64,000 bases of DNA from Lysinibacillus sp. OF-1 (GTDB taxonomy: Bacteria > Bacillota > Bacilli > Bacillales_A > Planococcaceae): NCBI RefSeq assembly GCF_028356935.1, contig NZ_CP102798.1, forward strand, positions 4,154,001 to 4,218,000. Reading direction: 5' to 3'. This document shows positions 1 through 7,217 of the stretch, piece after piece. Both the position numbers and the translations under genes were made by a program. Numbering within the stretch: the stretch's first letter is position 1; every line of letters begins with the position of its first letter. The notes beneath the pieces are model-generated. The model saw only the letters and a list, made by a program, of their open reading frames with translations. It was not told the DNA's origin and did not search any database.

Positions 1-78
1 ATTAGCTACTACAGGGATGGTTAATTGCAAAGCCAGTACACTCGCTGCTAAATAACGAAATTTCTTTGATAATCGCAT
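1..78 (-). CDS. N-terminal signal peptide of an exported protein, partial
   Basis: Only the first 26 codons are in the window; the gene continues off the left edge. The minus-strand ATG at 76-78 follows a good ribosome binding site (GGAGGAGAG, 83-91). The peptide starts with a short basic stretch (MRLSKKFRY), followed by a hydrophobic core (LAASVLALQLTIPVV) and small residues typical of a signal-peptidase site. It is therefore probably secreted or surface-bound. The mature protein is not visible, so no function can be given. Confidence 0.6.
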   Translation of the reverse strand, partial: MRLSKKFRYLAASVLALQLTIPVVAN

Positions 79-97
79 TTATTCTCTCCTCCACTTG

Positions 98-125
98 TAA
101 AATAGTCATTGTTTTCACTATTTTA
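98..125. repeat. Inverted repeat upstream of the exported-protein gene
   Basis: A 9-bp perfect inverted repeat (TAAAATAGT, 98-106; ACTATTTTA, 117-125) with a 10-base spacer lies just upstream of the ribosome binding site of the gene at the left edge. No U-run follows on either strand, so it suits an operator or leader hairpin better than a terminator. Its function is not known. Confidence 0.35.
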
Positions 126-178
126 CTAGAGGCGAGTTAAAAATAGGTTAAATTACAGCAATCTTTTTAAACTTTTCT

Positions 179-1345
179 CTACTCAGACTGTATTTTTCCA
201 TATATTCCACCACCACCAACCTCGATCGCTAATTGACCCGTTCTAGCTAAATCAATTAAATGGGCGATTTTATGTGGCACAACTTGTTCAAGCTGGTTGA
301 GCGTTACCACATGTAAAATATTCATTTCAGTACCAAATGCTTCTATTAGACGTTCCATCATTTTAGGGCCAATACCAGGGATGAAATCAAGTGGTACTTG
401 ATGAATATAAGGCGGTCTATTTCGTTCATTCAGAAAATCCTCTGATAGTTCCTGAATACGTGTAGCTACCCCCTTTACGATTTGCATACTTCCACAGTTT
501 GTACATATGGTAGCTTCGTTACCTAGTCGTTCTCCACATTTAGCACAGACCGTTTGATGATACTTGCCAAGCAAAGGATTTAAACCATAATTCGCTGTTA
601 CTGCTCGACCTTGTTGTTCATGTAGAGCCATTTTTAATTCTGCAAAATTTGCTTCTGCTAATTGTAACTTTTGATACTCACGTGCCAGTTTTCCAAGCGA
701 ATGGGCATCAGAATTACTAACGAACGTATATGCTTGTAATTCTTTGATACGACTTACCATATTGGTATCAGAGCTTAACCCTAATTCAATGGCATCGATA
801 AGCTGTGGATCAAAGACTTCTGTTAAGCTACGCTCAACCCCTCTACCAAACAAACTTTTAAATGGTGTAAAAACATGGGCAGGAATAAACAGACCTCCCA
901 ATTCATGCACCTTTCGCTGTAATGTGAGACCGTCACAATAAATTCGCTGTGAACTCAAGTGGATATTTTTCATATGTTGGGACATCCAATCAGAGAACTG
1001 CTTCATTAGCATCAGTGTTGGAAAGTAAGCAAGCACATGAATAGGTCCATGACAATATTGATCGTAAATTTCGATTTCCGACCCTGGAATCAACGTTGTT
1101 TCCTGAAAGCGTAGGCCGCCCTCTTTTAATTCCTGTAGTTCACCTTGTTCAATCATCTCCATCATTTCTTCGATTACTTCGGGTGAATGACAATCAATAA
1201 TCCCAATAATATCTAATCCCTTTCTAGCACTAGCAGTCTCTAAAATTTTTGCTAACGTTAATGTTTTACTGCCAGTAATTTTCACTGCTCGCCCACTAGA
1301 AGTACGCCCAATATGAATATGTAAATCTGCATAAAATGTTTGCAT
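179..1345 (-). CDS. Endonuclease Q-like PHP-domain protein
   Basis: A 388-residue protein of the EndoQ family, whose characterised members nick DNA 5' of deaminated bases such as uracil and hypoxanthine. The N-terminus carries the PHP metal-binding motif DLHIHIG, with further His and Asp ligands (DCHSPE, SNSDAHSLG). A four-cysteine zinc knuckle (CAKCG...CTNCG) follows at about residues 270-290 and a helix-hairpin-helix segment (FIPGIGPKMMERL) at about 335-347, as expected for a DNA-binding repair enzyme. I start at the ATG at 1343-1345, preceded by AAAGGGAGC; an in-frame ATG 16 codons upstream has no ribosome binding site. Family assignment is solid; the exact substrate is inferred. Confidence 0.82.
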   Translation of the reverse strand: MQTFYADLHIHIGRTSSGRAVKITGSKTLTLAKILETASARKGLDIIGIIDCHSPEVIEEMMEMIEQGELQELKEGGLRFQETTLIPGSEIEIYDQYCHGPIHVLAYFPTLMLMKQFSDWMSQHMKNIHLSSQRIYCDGLTLQRKVHELGGLFIPAHVFTPFKSLFGRGVERSLTEVFDPQLIDAIELGLSSDTNMVSRIKELQAYTFVSNSDAHSLGKLAREYQKLQLAEANFAELKMALHEQQGRAVTANYGLNPLLGKYHQTVCAKCGERLGNEATICTNCGSMQIVKGVATRIQELSEDFLNERNRPPYIHQVPLDFIPGIGPKMMERLIEAFGTEMNILHVVTLNQLEQVVPHKIAHLIDLARTGQLAIEVGGGGIYGKIQSE

Positions 1346-1445
1346 TTCAATCGCTCCCTTTAGTATTTCAAGTACGTAAATTTTTTTGTTCAAGCGGACT
1401 CAAGATAAAAATACCTTACATCACAGCAAGGTATTTCTCACTTTA

Positions 1446-1616
1446 TTATGATGGATGATTGGTGGTAGTGCTATTATTTGTCTCATAAGCACCTGAACTA
1501 TGTGATGACCCTGACGATGAATCATAGGCAACTAATGTCACACCAATCTTTTTTTCAAGCTCGTTAATTTTCGCAAGTTGCTGTGGATCTAATTGAGCAA
1601 ATTTAATGTCTTCCAT
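1446..1616 (-). CDS. Small conserved-type hypothetical protein
   Basis: A 56-residue protein beginning MEDIKFAQLDPQQ. The first 30 residues look like a short amphipathic helix followed by a strand; the tail is rich in Ser, Thr and Asn. I choose the ATG at 1614-1616 because AAAGGA sits 9 bases upstream; the two in-frame ATGs before it lie on or too close to that site. It is separated from the EndoQ-like gene by about 100 bases and could be co-transcribed with it. I recall similar short proteins in other Bacillaceae but cannot give a function. Confidence 0.55.
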   Translation of the reverse strand: MEDIKFAQLDPQQLAKINELEKKIGVTLVAYDSSSGSSHSSGAYETNNSTTTNHPS

Positions 1617-1734
1617 TATCATCAATCCTTTCACTCATAAAGTTCCCTGAAATAAAAAAAGTATACTTCATTCCACCTCAACTTAATTGCTTAAAGCTTT
1701 GTGATTTAGCTAATTTCCAAACGTTTGTTGAATG

Positions 1735-1759
1735 AAAATGACTGATATTCAGTCATTTT
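1735..1759. promoter_or_regulatory. TetR-type operator upstream of the regulator gene
   Basis: An 11-bp perfect inverted repeat with a 3-base centre, core TGACTGA-TAT-TCAGTCA. It lies directly upstream of the -35 box of the TetR gene. The same core recurs at 2426-2448 in front of the SMR genes, which makes it very likely the TetR binding site. Confidence 0.8.
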
Positions 1760-1763
1760 TTTA

Positions 1764-1792
1764 TTGACATTGTTTTTCTCATCCTGTAACAT
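1764..1792 (+). promoter_or_regulatory. Sigma-A promoter of the TetR gene
   Basis: A -35 box TTGACA (1764-1769), a 17-base spacer and a -10 box TAACAT (1787-1792), 32 bases before the start codon. The TetR-type operator ends 5 bases upstream of the -35 box, consistent with autorepression. Confidence 0.75.
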
Positions 1793-1824
1793 ACTAAACA
1801 AGTAAGGCAAAAGTGAGGGATTGC

Positions 1825-2403
1825 ATGTCAAAGGAAGAAAAAATTATTCAAGCTGCAATTGAAGTTTTTCGCGAAAAAGGAATTGAAAAGACGAAGGTTT
1901 CAGATATCGTCAAAGCTGCTGGGATTGCTCAAGGAACATTTTATCTCTACTTCCCATCACGCCTTTCTGTCATGCCAGCTATTGCAAAAAATATGGTAGA
2001 AAGAATTATTACTACCGTAGATGAAGGTGTTTCAGATCATAAGCCTTTTGATCAGCAACTTGAAGAGGTTGTTGAAATCATTTTCTCGATCACAAAGGAA
2101 TATGGTGATATCGTTGCACTCATTTATGCTGGAATTGCACAAACAGAACATTTAAAAGAATGGGAAAGCATTTATGCACCATACTATGATTGGATGAGTA
2201 ATTTCTTATTAACGGCTCAACAACAAGGCATCATTCGAGATTCAATTAATCCATCACGGTCAGCAAAGCTTATTATTGGTCTAATTGAATCTGCCGCAGA
2301 ACAAGTTTATTTGTTTGATGACAGCAAGGATGAAACGATGACACTGCTTAAGCTTGAACTTCTAGACTTTTTATATCATGCACTTGGCCTACGTCACGCG
2401 TAA
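1825..2403 (+). CDS. TetR/AcrR family regulator of the SMR efflux operon
   Basis: A 192-residue one-component repressor. The N-terminal helix-turn-helix (ViVKAAGIAQGTFYLYF region, residues about 24-43) is typical of the family; the rest is an all-helical ligand domain. The start is the ATG at 1825 with GTGAGGG upstream; the in-frame GTG at 1813 overlaps that site. It is followed by two SMR genes, and identical palindromes stand in front of the regulator and the pump. This gene order (TetR then an SMR pair) resembles B. subtilis yvdT-yvdS-yvdR. Inference: it represses itself and the pump until a cationic or hydrophobic drug binds. Confidence 0.85.
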   Translation: MSKEEKIIQAAIEVFREKGIEKTKVSDIVKAAGIAQGTFYLYFPSRLSVMPAIAKNMVERIITTVDEGVSDHKPFDQQLEEVVEIIFSITKEYGDIVALIYAGIAQTEHLKEWESIYAPYYDWMSNFLLTAQQQGIIRDSINPSRSAKLIIGLIESAAEQVYLFDDSKDETMTLLKLELLDFLYHALGLRHA

Positions 2404-2425
2404 GTGACGTTCTCTTTTACCTATA

Positions 2426-2448
2426 AAATGACTGAACGTCAGTCATTT
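2426..2448. promoter_or_regulatory. Second TetR-type operator, upstream of the SMR operon
   Basis: A 10-bp inverted repeat with a 3-base centre, core TGACTGA-ACG-TCAGTCA, whose arms are identical to the operator at 1735-1759. It lies in the 71-base gap between the regulator and the first SMR gene. Confidence 0.8.
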
Positions 2449-2474
2449 ATTCTATTAATGAAAGGATTTTAATT

Positions 2475-2828
2475 ATGCAAAAAGAATGGTTATATGTCGG
2501 TCTAACAAGTTTATTTGAATTGTTTTGGATATTTGGTTTTAATGTAGCAAGTTCCTGGTGGCATTGGATTATTATTGTGTCTATAATTGCTATCGATTTT
2601 CACTTCTTATCAAAAGCTTGTGAAAACCTACCTACTGGTACCGTATACGCTATTTTCGCTGGTGCAGGTGCAATTGGCACTACGTTAATGGACATTTTTA
2701 TTTTCGATGGAGAGTTTAATGCGATTAAAGGTATTTTCATGTTTATTTTAATATCGGGCGTTATTGGATTAAAATTAGCAGATAACGCACCAACAGATCA
2801 CGATGAAAAGAAAGGAGTGAATGCATAA
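2475..2828 (+). CDS. SMR family multidrug efflux subunit (first of pair)
   Basis: A 117-residue membrane protein with four predicted helices, the size and topology of small multidrug resistance transporters. The conserved membrane-embedded glutamate of helix 1 is present (SLFELFWIFGF, residue 15). It has a charged tail (DHDEKKG) that the second subunit lacks. Its stop codon overlaps the next gene's start (TAATG), so the two are translationally coupled and probably form a heterodimeric proton-driven pump, as in YkkCD and EbrAB. The ribosome binding site AAAGGA is 8 bases upstream. No guanidine riboswitch precedes it; control is by the neighbouring TetR protein. Confidence 0.85.
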   Translation: MQKEWLYVGLTSLFELFWIFGFNVASSWWHWIIIVSIIAIDFHFLSKACENLPTGTVYAIFAGAGAIGTTLMDIFIFDGEFNAIKGIFMFILISGVIGLKLADNAPTDHDEKKGVNA

Positions 2829-3142
2829 TGGGTTGGGTATATATTTTATTAGCAGCAATAGCCGAAATTATAGGTGTTATTGGATTACGCTTTTATAGTC
2901 ACAATAAAACGATACGAAATTTATTATTATATGTCGGTGGCTTTGGATTATCATTTGCCCTTTTATATGCTTCCTTCAATTATTTACAGCTAAGCATTGC
3001 CTATGTTGTCTGGGTAGGTATTGGTACTGTCGGTGCAGTGCTTGTCAATATCATTTTCTTTGGTGAATCCAAAAATCTACCACGAATTATCAGTATCATC
3101 GCTATTATCATCGGTGTAGCAGGATTAAAGGCCGTATCTTAA
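2828..3142 (+). CDS. SMR family multidrug efflux subunit (second of pair)
   Basis: A 104-residue SMR protein with four hydrophobic segments and the conserved glutamate in helix 1 (LLAAIAEIIGVIGL, residue 13). The later motif YVVWVGIGTVGAVLV matches the SMR family's helix 3 region. It starts inside the stop codon of the preceding SMR gene (TAATG overlap) and ends about 10 bases before a hairpin terminator. Inference: it is the partner subunit of a heterodimeric efflux pump. Confidence 0.87.
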   Translation: MGWVYILLAAIAEIIGVIGLRFYSHNKTIRNLLLYVGGFGLSFALLYASFNYLQLSIAYVVWVGIGTVGAVLVNIIFFGESKNLPRIISIIAIIIGVAGLKAVS

Positions 3143-3153
3143 TTAAACTACAA

Positions 3154-3192
3154 TCAAAGGACATCCTTCTAATATCGAGGAATGTCCTTTGT
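3154..3192 (+). terminator. Terminator after the SMR operon
   Basis: Inverted repeat CAAAGGACAT...ATGTCCTTTG with an AT-rich loop, starting about 12 bases after the second SMR stop codon. The following T-run is short and broken, so termination may be only partial. Confidence 0.55.
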
Positions 3193-3426
3193 CATTTAAA
3201 CCATTGAGTATATCTTTGAACCTGTTACATTTTTATAATTAAAAACAGATACACTGCGGTCCTTACTCTAGCTAATGAAAAATCCGTCTCCTGTATAAAC
3301 ATTGACTATTTTTCTAACTAAGAAACATAAAAACTCTTCCTGGTATGACTGTTTCCAATGCCATGTATTTTCGTAAATGCTACTTTCATAATGAATATAT
3401 TATGTAAAATAATTGTCCTTACTTTT

Positions 3427-4218
3427 TTAAACTTGACTGACCTTCTTTGCGAATTGATCAGGAACATACGTGAGGTATGGTTTACCAGTCAAGGAATGTG
3501 TTTGAATATCAGCAAAAACACCAAATACTTCTTGTAACAATGTTGGTGTTAGCACTTCCTCGGGTGCCCCATGACACACAATTCGACCTTGCTGCAAAAC
3601 GTAAATTTGATCACAGTACATTGCCGCAATATTCAAGTCATGTAAAGCCGCAACTACTGTTAAATGTAAGGTTTGAATTAAGTCCATAAGCTGAAGTTGA
3701 TGTTGGATATCTAAATGATTCGTTGGCTCATCTAATATAAGCACTTGTGCTTGCTGTGCTAGTGCTCGTGCAACCATTACACGTTTTTTCTCTCCACCTG
3801 AAAGGGAGCTAAAGCTTCGTTTTTCTAAATGAGCTATACCTGTTTGCTTCAAAGCATCTTTAACAATTTGAAAATCTTGCTCTTGATCTAGCTCTAACAG
3901 TTTTTTATGTGGCGTTCTCCCCATGCTAACTAAATCATGTACAGTGAAATCAAATAAAACAGGTGTATCTTGACTAACAACAGCTAAATTCTTCGCAATT
4001 GCTTTACTAGATTGCTTTAAAATATCATGCTCATTTAATAATACCGTCCCGCTTTCAGGTTTTAGAAGACGATACATATTTTTTAGCAATGTTGATTTGC
4101 CACTACCATTAGGACCAATTAACCCAACAAACTGCTTTTTCTTTATTTGAATACTTACTTCATGTAGTATACGTTGATCGTTAATGGAGAATGATACTTG
4201 CTTTGCTTCTAATGTCAT
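3427..4218 (-). CDS. Corrinoid-type ABC transporter ATPase (BtuD/FecE-like)
   Basis: A 263-residue ABC ATPase of the iron-siderophore/B12 importer class. It has Walker A GPNGSGKST (35-43), signature LSGGE (139-143), Walker B LILDEP (160-165) and an H-loop histidine (AALHDLN). It begins about 5 bases after the permease stop codon, with its ribosome binding site GAAGGAG inside the permease's end, so the two are one operon. The cobalamin riboswitch 5' of the operon makes vitamin B12 or a corrinoid the likely substrate. No periplasmic-binding-type lipoprotein gene is nearby. Confidence 0.85.
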   Translation of the reverse strand: MTLEAKQVSFSINDQRILHEVSIQIKKKQFVGLIGPNGSGKSTLLKNMYRLLKPESGTVLLNEHDILKQSSKAIAKNLAVVSQDTPVLFDFTVHDLVSMGRTPHKKLLELDQEQDFQIVKDALKQTGIAHLEKRSFSSLSGGEKKRVMVARALAQQAQVLILDEPTNHLDIQHQLQLMDLIQTLHLTVVAALHDLNIAAMYCDQIYVLQQGRIVCHGAPEEVLTPTLLQEVFGVFADIQTHSLTGKPYLTYVPDQFAKKVSQV

Positions 4219-4223
4219 ATAAG

Positions 4224-5270
4224 TTAATCTCCTTCACCGAAAGAATAATTATTGCGACGGAGTAGCCAAATGAAAAATGGACCTCCGCAAAAGGCTGTAA
4301 TAATACCAATTGGCATTTCCTGAGGAGCAATGATAATTCGAGCAAAGGCATCAGCCCACACTAAGAAAATCCCCCCTATTAAAGCACTAATCGGTATCAC
4401 ATATTTATAGTTAGATCCCACAATTAAACGTACTATATGAGGGATAATTAGACCTACAAAACCAATAGAGCCACTGACTGCCACCAGTACACCTGTTAAC
4501 AGGGAGACAAGTAATATAAGCTGAATCCGAAATTGCTGAAGATTAACGCCTAACGTCACTGCCGCTTCTTCCCCAAGTAAAAGTAAATTTAAATTTCGAT
4601 AGTGTAGCCAGAGAAGCCCAAATACGACGAAAAATATGGAAGCTGGAATGATAATATTATTCCATTTAGCTCCTGCTAGACTACCTAGCATCCAAAACAT
4701 AACAGCTTTTAAAGCCCCCTCTTGCTTTGACATCATTAAAATAAAATTAGAAATGGCCGTTAAAATAAAGGAAACAGCCATACCTGCCAATAACAGACGA
4801 AAAATAGAAACCCGTCCCCCAACACGAGATAAGAAAAACACCAGTGCAATGGCAAGTAATGATCCTAGAAAGGCTGATATTGAAAGCGCGTAAATACCTA
4901 AAAATGAAAAGGCTCCTAAAATAATCACAGATGTCGCTCCGACGGCTGCCCCTGAAGAAATCCCTAAAATATACGGGTCAGCAATGGAATTTCGCACAAG
5001 TGCCTGAATGGCTGCCCCCGCAATGGCTAATCCAGCACCAACAATAGCAGCCAATAAAACACGAGGTGCTCTTATTTGCCAAATGATAATTTCCTGTGAG
5101 CGACTCCAATCTTGCTCTATGGCATTTTGTATAAAGGGGATTTTAGAAAGAATAACTTTCCATACATATAATGGTGTAACTGATACAGAGCCGACCATGA
5201 CAGCAAAGGTCATAGAAACAATTAATACGAAGAAAAGGATTAAGGAAAAAAATATAAACTTTTTATTCAT
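4224..5270 (-). CDS. Corrinoid-type ABC transporter permease (BtuC/FecCD-like)
   Basis: A 348-residue FecCD-family permease with about ten hydrophobic segments. The family motif region (GAAIQALVRNSIADPYILGISSGA, around residues 85-110) and the cytoplasmic coupling segment (GGPFFIWLL near the C-terminus) are clear. I start at the ATG at 5268-5270, preceded by AGTAGGAG at 10 bases. A longer reading frame from 5333 would begin inside the riboswitch terminator and is unlikely. It is co-transcribed with the ATPase downstream. Control is visible: a cobalamin riboswitch and intrinsic terminator precede it, so it should be switched off when adenosylcobalamin is plentiful. Confidence 0.86.
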   Translation of the reverse strand: MNKKFIFFSLILFFVLIVSMTFAVMVGSVSVTPLYVWKVILSKIPFIQNAIEQDWSRSQEIIIWQIRAPRVLLAAIVGAGLAIAGAAIQALVRNSIADPYILGISSGAAVGATSVIILGAFSFLGIYALSISAFLGSLLAIALVFFLSRVGGRVSIFRLLLAGMAVSFILTAISNFILMMSKQEGALKAVMFWMLGSLAGAKWNNIIIPASIFFVVFGLLWLHYRNLNLLLLGEEAAVTLGVNLQQFRIQLILLVSLLTGVLVAVSGSIGFVGLIIPHIVRLIVGSNYKYVIPISALIGGIFLVWADAFARIIIAPQEMPIGIITAFCGGPFFIWLLRRNNYSFGEGD

Positions 5271-5310
5271 CCGTTTTAAACTCCTACTGAATAGTGATGA
5301 ATGAAGCAAT

Positions 5311-5350
5311 AAAAAAAGGTATTCCATACGCAACTACGCATAGAAATACC
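5311..5350 (-). terminator. Riboswitch-controlled intrinsic terminator
   Basis: On the minus strand, GGTATTTC...(loop TAGTTG)...GGAATACC forms a stem of about 13 pairs with one bulge, followed at once by seven T. It lies between the cobalamin riboswitch and the permease ribosome binding site, the expected place for its expression platform. Confidence 0.8.
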
Positions 5351-5420
5351 CTAGAATAAACAAAGTCAGAAAAAATCCAGCTATTGTCCGTAATTGCTTG
5401 CATCCTCGTGGGCATTACAG

Positions 5421-5596
5421 GTATTACTAACTGGCAGGTCTCCTGGCTTCGATTCAACACCCTATAATTGCCTTCCCATTCTTCCACAGTGGCAAATAAT
5501 ATTATAGGACTCCTCGTTACAGTTGCGGGACAGCGTCGGACTTACACCGACTTCCCTTTTAAGTGACATTATAAAATGGCACACCAATAGTATTTG
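5421..5596 (-). ncRNA. Cobalamin riboswitch
   Basis: The minus-strand transcript carries the conserved blocks of the cobalamin aptamer in the right order: GGGAAGTCGGTGTAAGTCC, then GCTGTCCCGCAACTGTAA, then GCCACTG (5486-5492 region), then GGGAAGGC, and finally the B12 box AGCCAGGAGACCTGCC (5433-5448). The outer stem pairs ATACTATTGG with CCAGTTAGTAAT. It is followed by an intrinsic terminator and a BtuCD-like operon. It senses adenosylcobalamin in known cases and represses uptake genes. Confidence 0.95.
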
Positions 5597-5905
5597 AATT
5601 TATAAAATTGTGACGATTCTATCATACATTTTTATAGATTGTTAGTCTACATGGAATTTTATTTCTAAGGAAGAACAATATATAAGCTGTATCTTCGCAG
5701 TTTTGCTATTTGCTCGTTATAAATTGGCTATCTATTACTTAATAGTTTTGGCATGGGAGGATACTCCACCACATCTTAGCCACTTTTCCTATCACATACA
5801 TCAATAACATTTCGCTCTCTTCATTCATGTCAAAAAGCAATTGACATCCATCATTTCTGCACATTTGTTTGCTACAGTAAGGGAAAATAGTGAGGAGGAT
5901 ATTAC
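5597..5905. other. Intergenic region, riboswitch promoter side and lipoprotein leader
   Basis: This 309-base stretch separates the divergent riboswitch operon and the YdhK-like gene. It must hold both promoters, but I cannot find a convincing -35/-10 pair for either; a TTGACA at about 5840 has no well-spaced -10. The only firm signal is the ribosome binding site GTGAGGAGGAT at 5890-5900. Confidence 0.4.
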
Positions 5906-6475
5906 ATGATATTTAAAAGAAAATGGTCTACTGGACTTCTAGCAGTAACGGCCTTCATTAGTTTAACAGCTTGTGCGGAGGAGCAAACGAAGCCTGCATC
6001 TCCTTCCAATAACACTGCTGAAGAAATGGATCATTCTACGATGAGCCACTCAAGCTCAGGTGAAGTACCATCCACATTAAAGAACGCGGATAATCCGAAG
6101 TTTTCTGTTGGAAGTAACGTGATTATTACGGATGGACATATGGACGGTATGAGAGGTGCCGAAGCAACAATAATAGGTGCCTATAACACAACTGCCTATG
6201 TTATTTCCTATGAGCCAACTTCCGGTGGAAAGCGTGTAGAAAATCATAAGTGGGTGATTCATGAAGAATTGATTGATCCAGAAGAAGCACCACTAGCCCC
6301 TGGCACAGAAGTAAAAACGGACGCAGCGCATATGGAAGGTATGGAAAATGCGACTGTCCGTATTGAGGAGGCTATCCAAACGACTGTTTATATGGTTGAT
6401 TACACTTCGACCACAAATGGTGAAGCTGTTAAAAATCATAAATGGGTGACAGAAGAAGAATTAACCTCAAAATAA
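5906..6475 (+). CDS. YdhK-type lipoprotein with two DUF1541 repeats
   Basis: A 189-residue lipoprotein. A basic, hydrophobic signal ends in the lipobox LTAC (cysteine at about residue 23), so it is anchored on the outer face of the membrane. A Ser/His/Met-rich linker (MDHSTMSHSSS) follows. Two tandem copies of a module of about 60 residues match DUF1541: each has a GHMDGMRGA- or AHMEGMENA-type start and ends in NHKWV.EEL. The His/Met-rich linker and repeats suggest metal contact, possibly copper, but that is inference; B. subtilis YdhK has no settled role. The ribosome binding site is AGGAGGAT. It converges with a two-component system. Confidence 0.83.
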   Translation: MIFKRKWSTGLLAVTAFISLTACAEEQTKPASPSNNTAEEMDHSTMSHSSSGEVPSTLKNADNPKFSVGSNVIITDGHMDGMRGAEATIIGAYNTTAYVISYEPTSGGKRVENHKWVIHEELIDPEEAPLAPGTEVKTDAAHMEGMENATVRIEEAIQTTVYMVDYTSTTNGEAVKNHKWVTEEELTSK

Positions 6476-6479
6476 TATG

Positions 6480-6512
6480 AACAACCTCTCCAGCATTTCT
6501 GGCAGAGGTTGT
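6480..6512. terminator. Bidirectional terminator between lipoprotein and response regulator
   Basis: ACAACCTCT...AGAGGTTGT stem with TTTT following on the plus strand. It lies 4 bases after the lipoprotein stop and just past the 3' end of the convergent response regulator gene. Confidence 0.75.
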
Positions 6513-6515
6513 TTT

Positions 6516-7217
6516 CTAGCTTTTGTGTTGTAACGGTTTTCTATCAATTGACTTATGCCATTTATAGCCGATACCCCATACTGTTTGCAAGTAATCATCC
6601 GCAGGGAACCCACTTTTTCTTAATTTTTCTCGTAAATTACGCACATGAGAATCAATGGTACGATCTTCAATTGTCACATTATATCCCCAGACTGTGGTGA
6701 TTAGATGTTCTCTAGAAAATACTTTATTTTGATGATCTAAAAATAAAACAAGCATGGAAAATTCCTTTGGTGTTAGGGGAATTGCCTCATGTTGAAAATA
6801 TAATTCAAAGGATTCCTTATCTAAGCGAAGACCCTCAAAGCTAATAACCTTTTCCTCTATTTTCGATCTTCTTAATACCGCATATATACGTGCTAATAAC
6901 TCTTCCTCATCGAAGGGTTTTAATATGTAGTCATCAGCACCGAGGTTTAAGCCTTTTACAATATCCGCATGCTCTCCTTTTGCAGTAAGCATAATGATGG
7001 GTACATCCCAAAACTTCCTAATTTCTTGGCACGCCTGCCACCCATCCATCTCTGGCATCATAACATCCAAAAGAATTAAATCTGCATGCCCATCTTCTAA
7101 AAAATCGAAAGCCTCTTGAACGGAAGACATAGCTCTACAATAAAAATTCGGCTCTAAATAAAGGGTTAATAAATCTAACATTCTTGGCTCATCATCAATG
7201 CATAAAATGGTTTTCAT
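6516..7217 (-). CDS. OmpR/PhoB family response regulator
   Basis: A 233-residue response regulator. The receiver domain (1-120) has the acidic pair D8/D9, the phosphoacceptor D51 in LILLDVMMPEMDG, the switch threonine in MLTAKG and the lysine in ILKPF. The C-terminal winged-helix DNA-binding domain (about 130-225) has the family pattern LTPKEF...VFSREHLI...WGY...RTIDSHVRNLREKL. The gene overlaps the downstream histidine kinase gene by 23 bases, so the pair is one transcriptional unit with the regulator first read from the promoter side being the kinase's partner. The stimulus is unknown. Confidence 0.9.
   Translation of the reverse strand: MKTILCIDDEPRMLDLLTLYLEPNFYCRAMSSVQEAFDFLEDGHADLILLDVMMPEMDGWQACQEIRKFWDVPIIMLTAKGEHADIVKGLNLGADDYILKPFDEEELLARIYAVLRRSKIEEKVISFEGLRLDKESFELYFQHEAIPLTPKEFSMLVLFLDHQNKVFSREHLITTVWGYNVTIEDRTIDSHVRNLREKLRKSGFPADDYLQTVWGIGYKWHKSIDRKPLQHKS

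Noticed and set aside
5284-5487. 67-codon minus-strand reading frame upstream of the permease
   Set aside because: It lies across the cobalamin riboswitch and its terminator; the sequence is explained by RNA structure.
5755-5775. TTGGCATGGGAGG tested as a sigma-54 promoter
   Set aside because: No TTGC at the -12 position.
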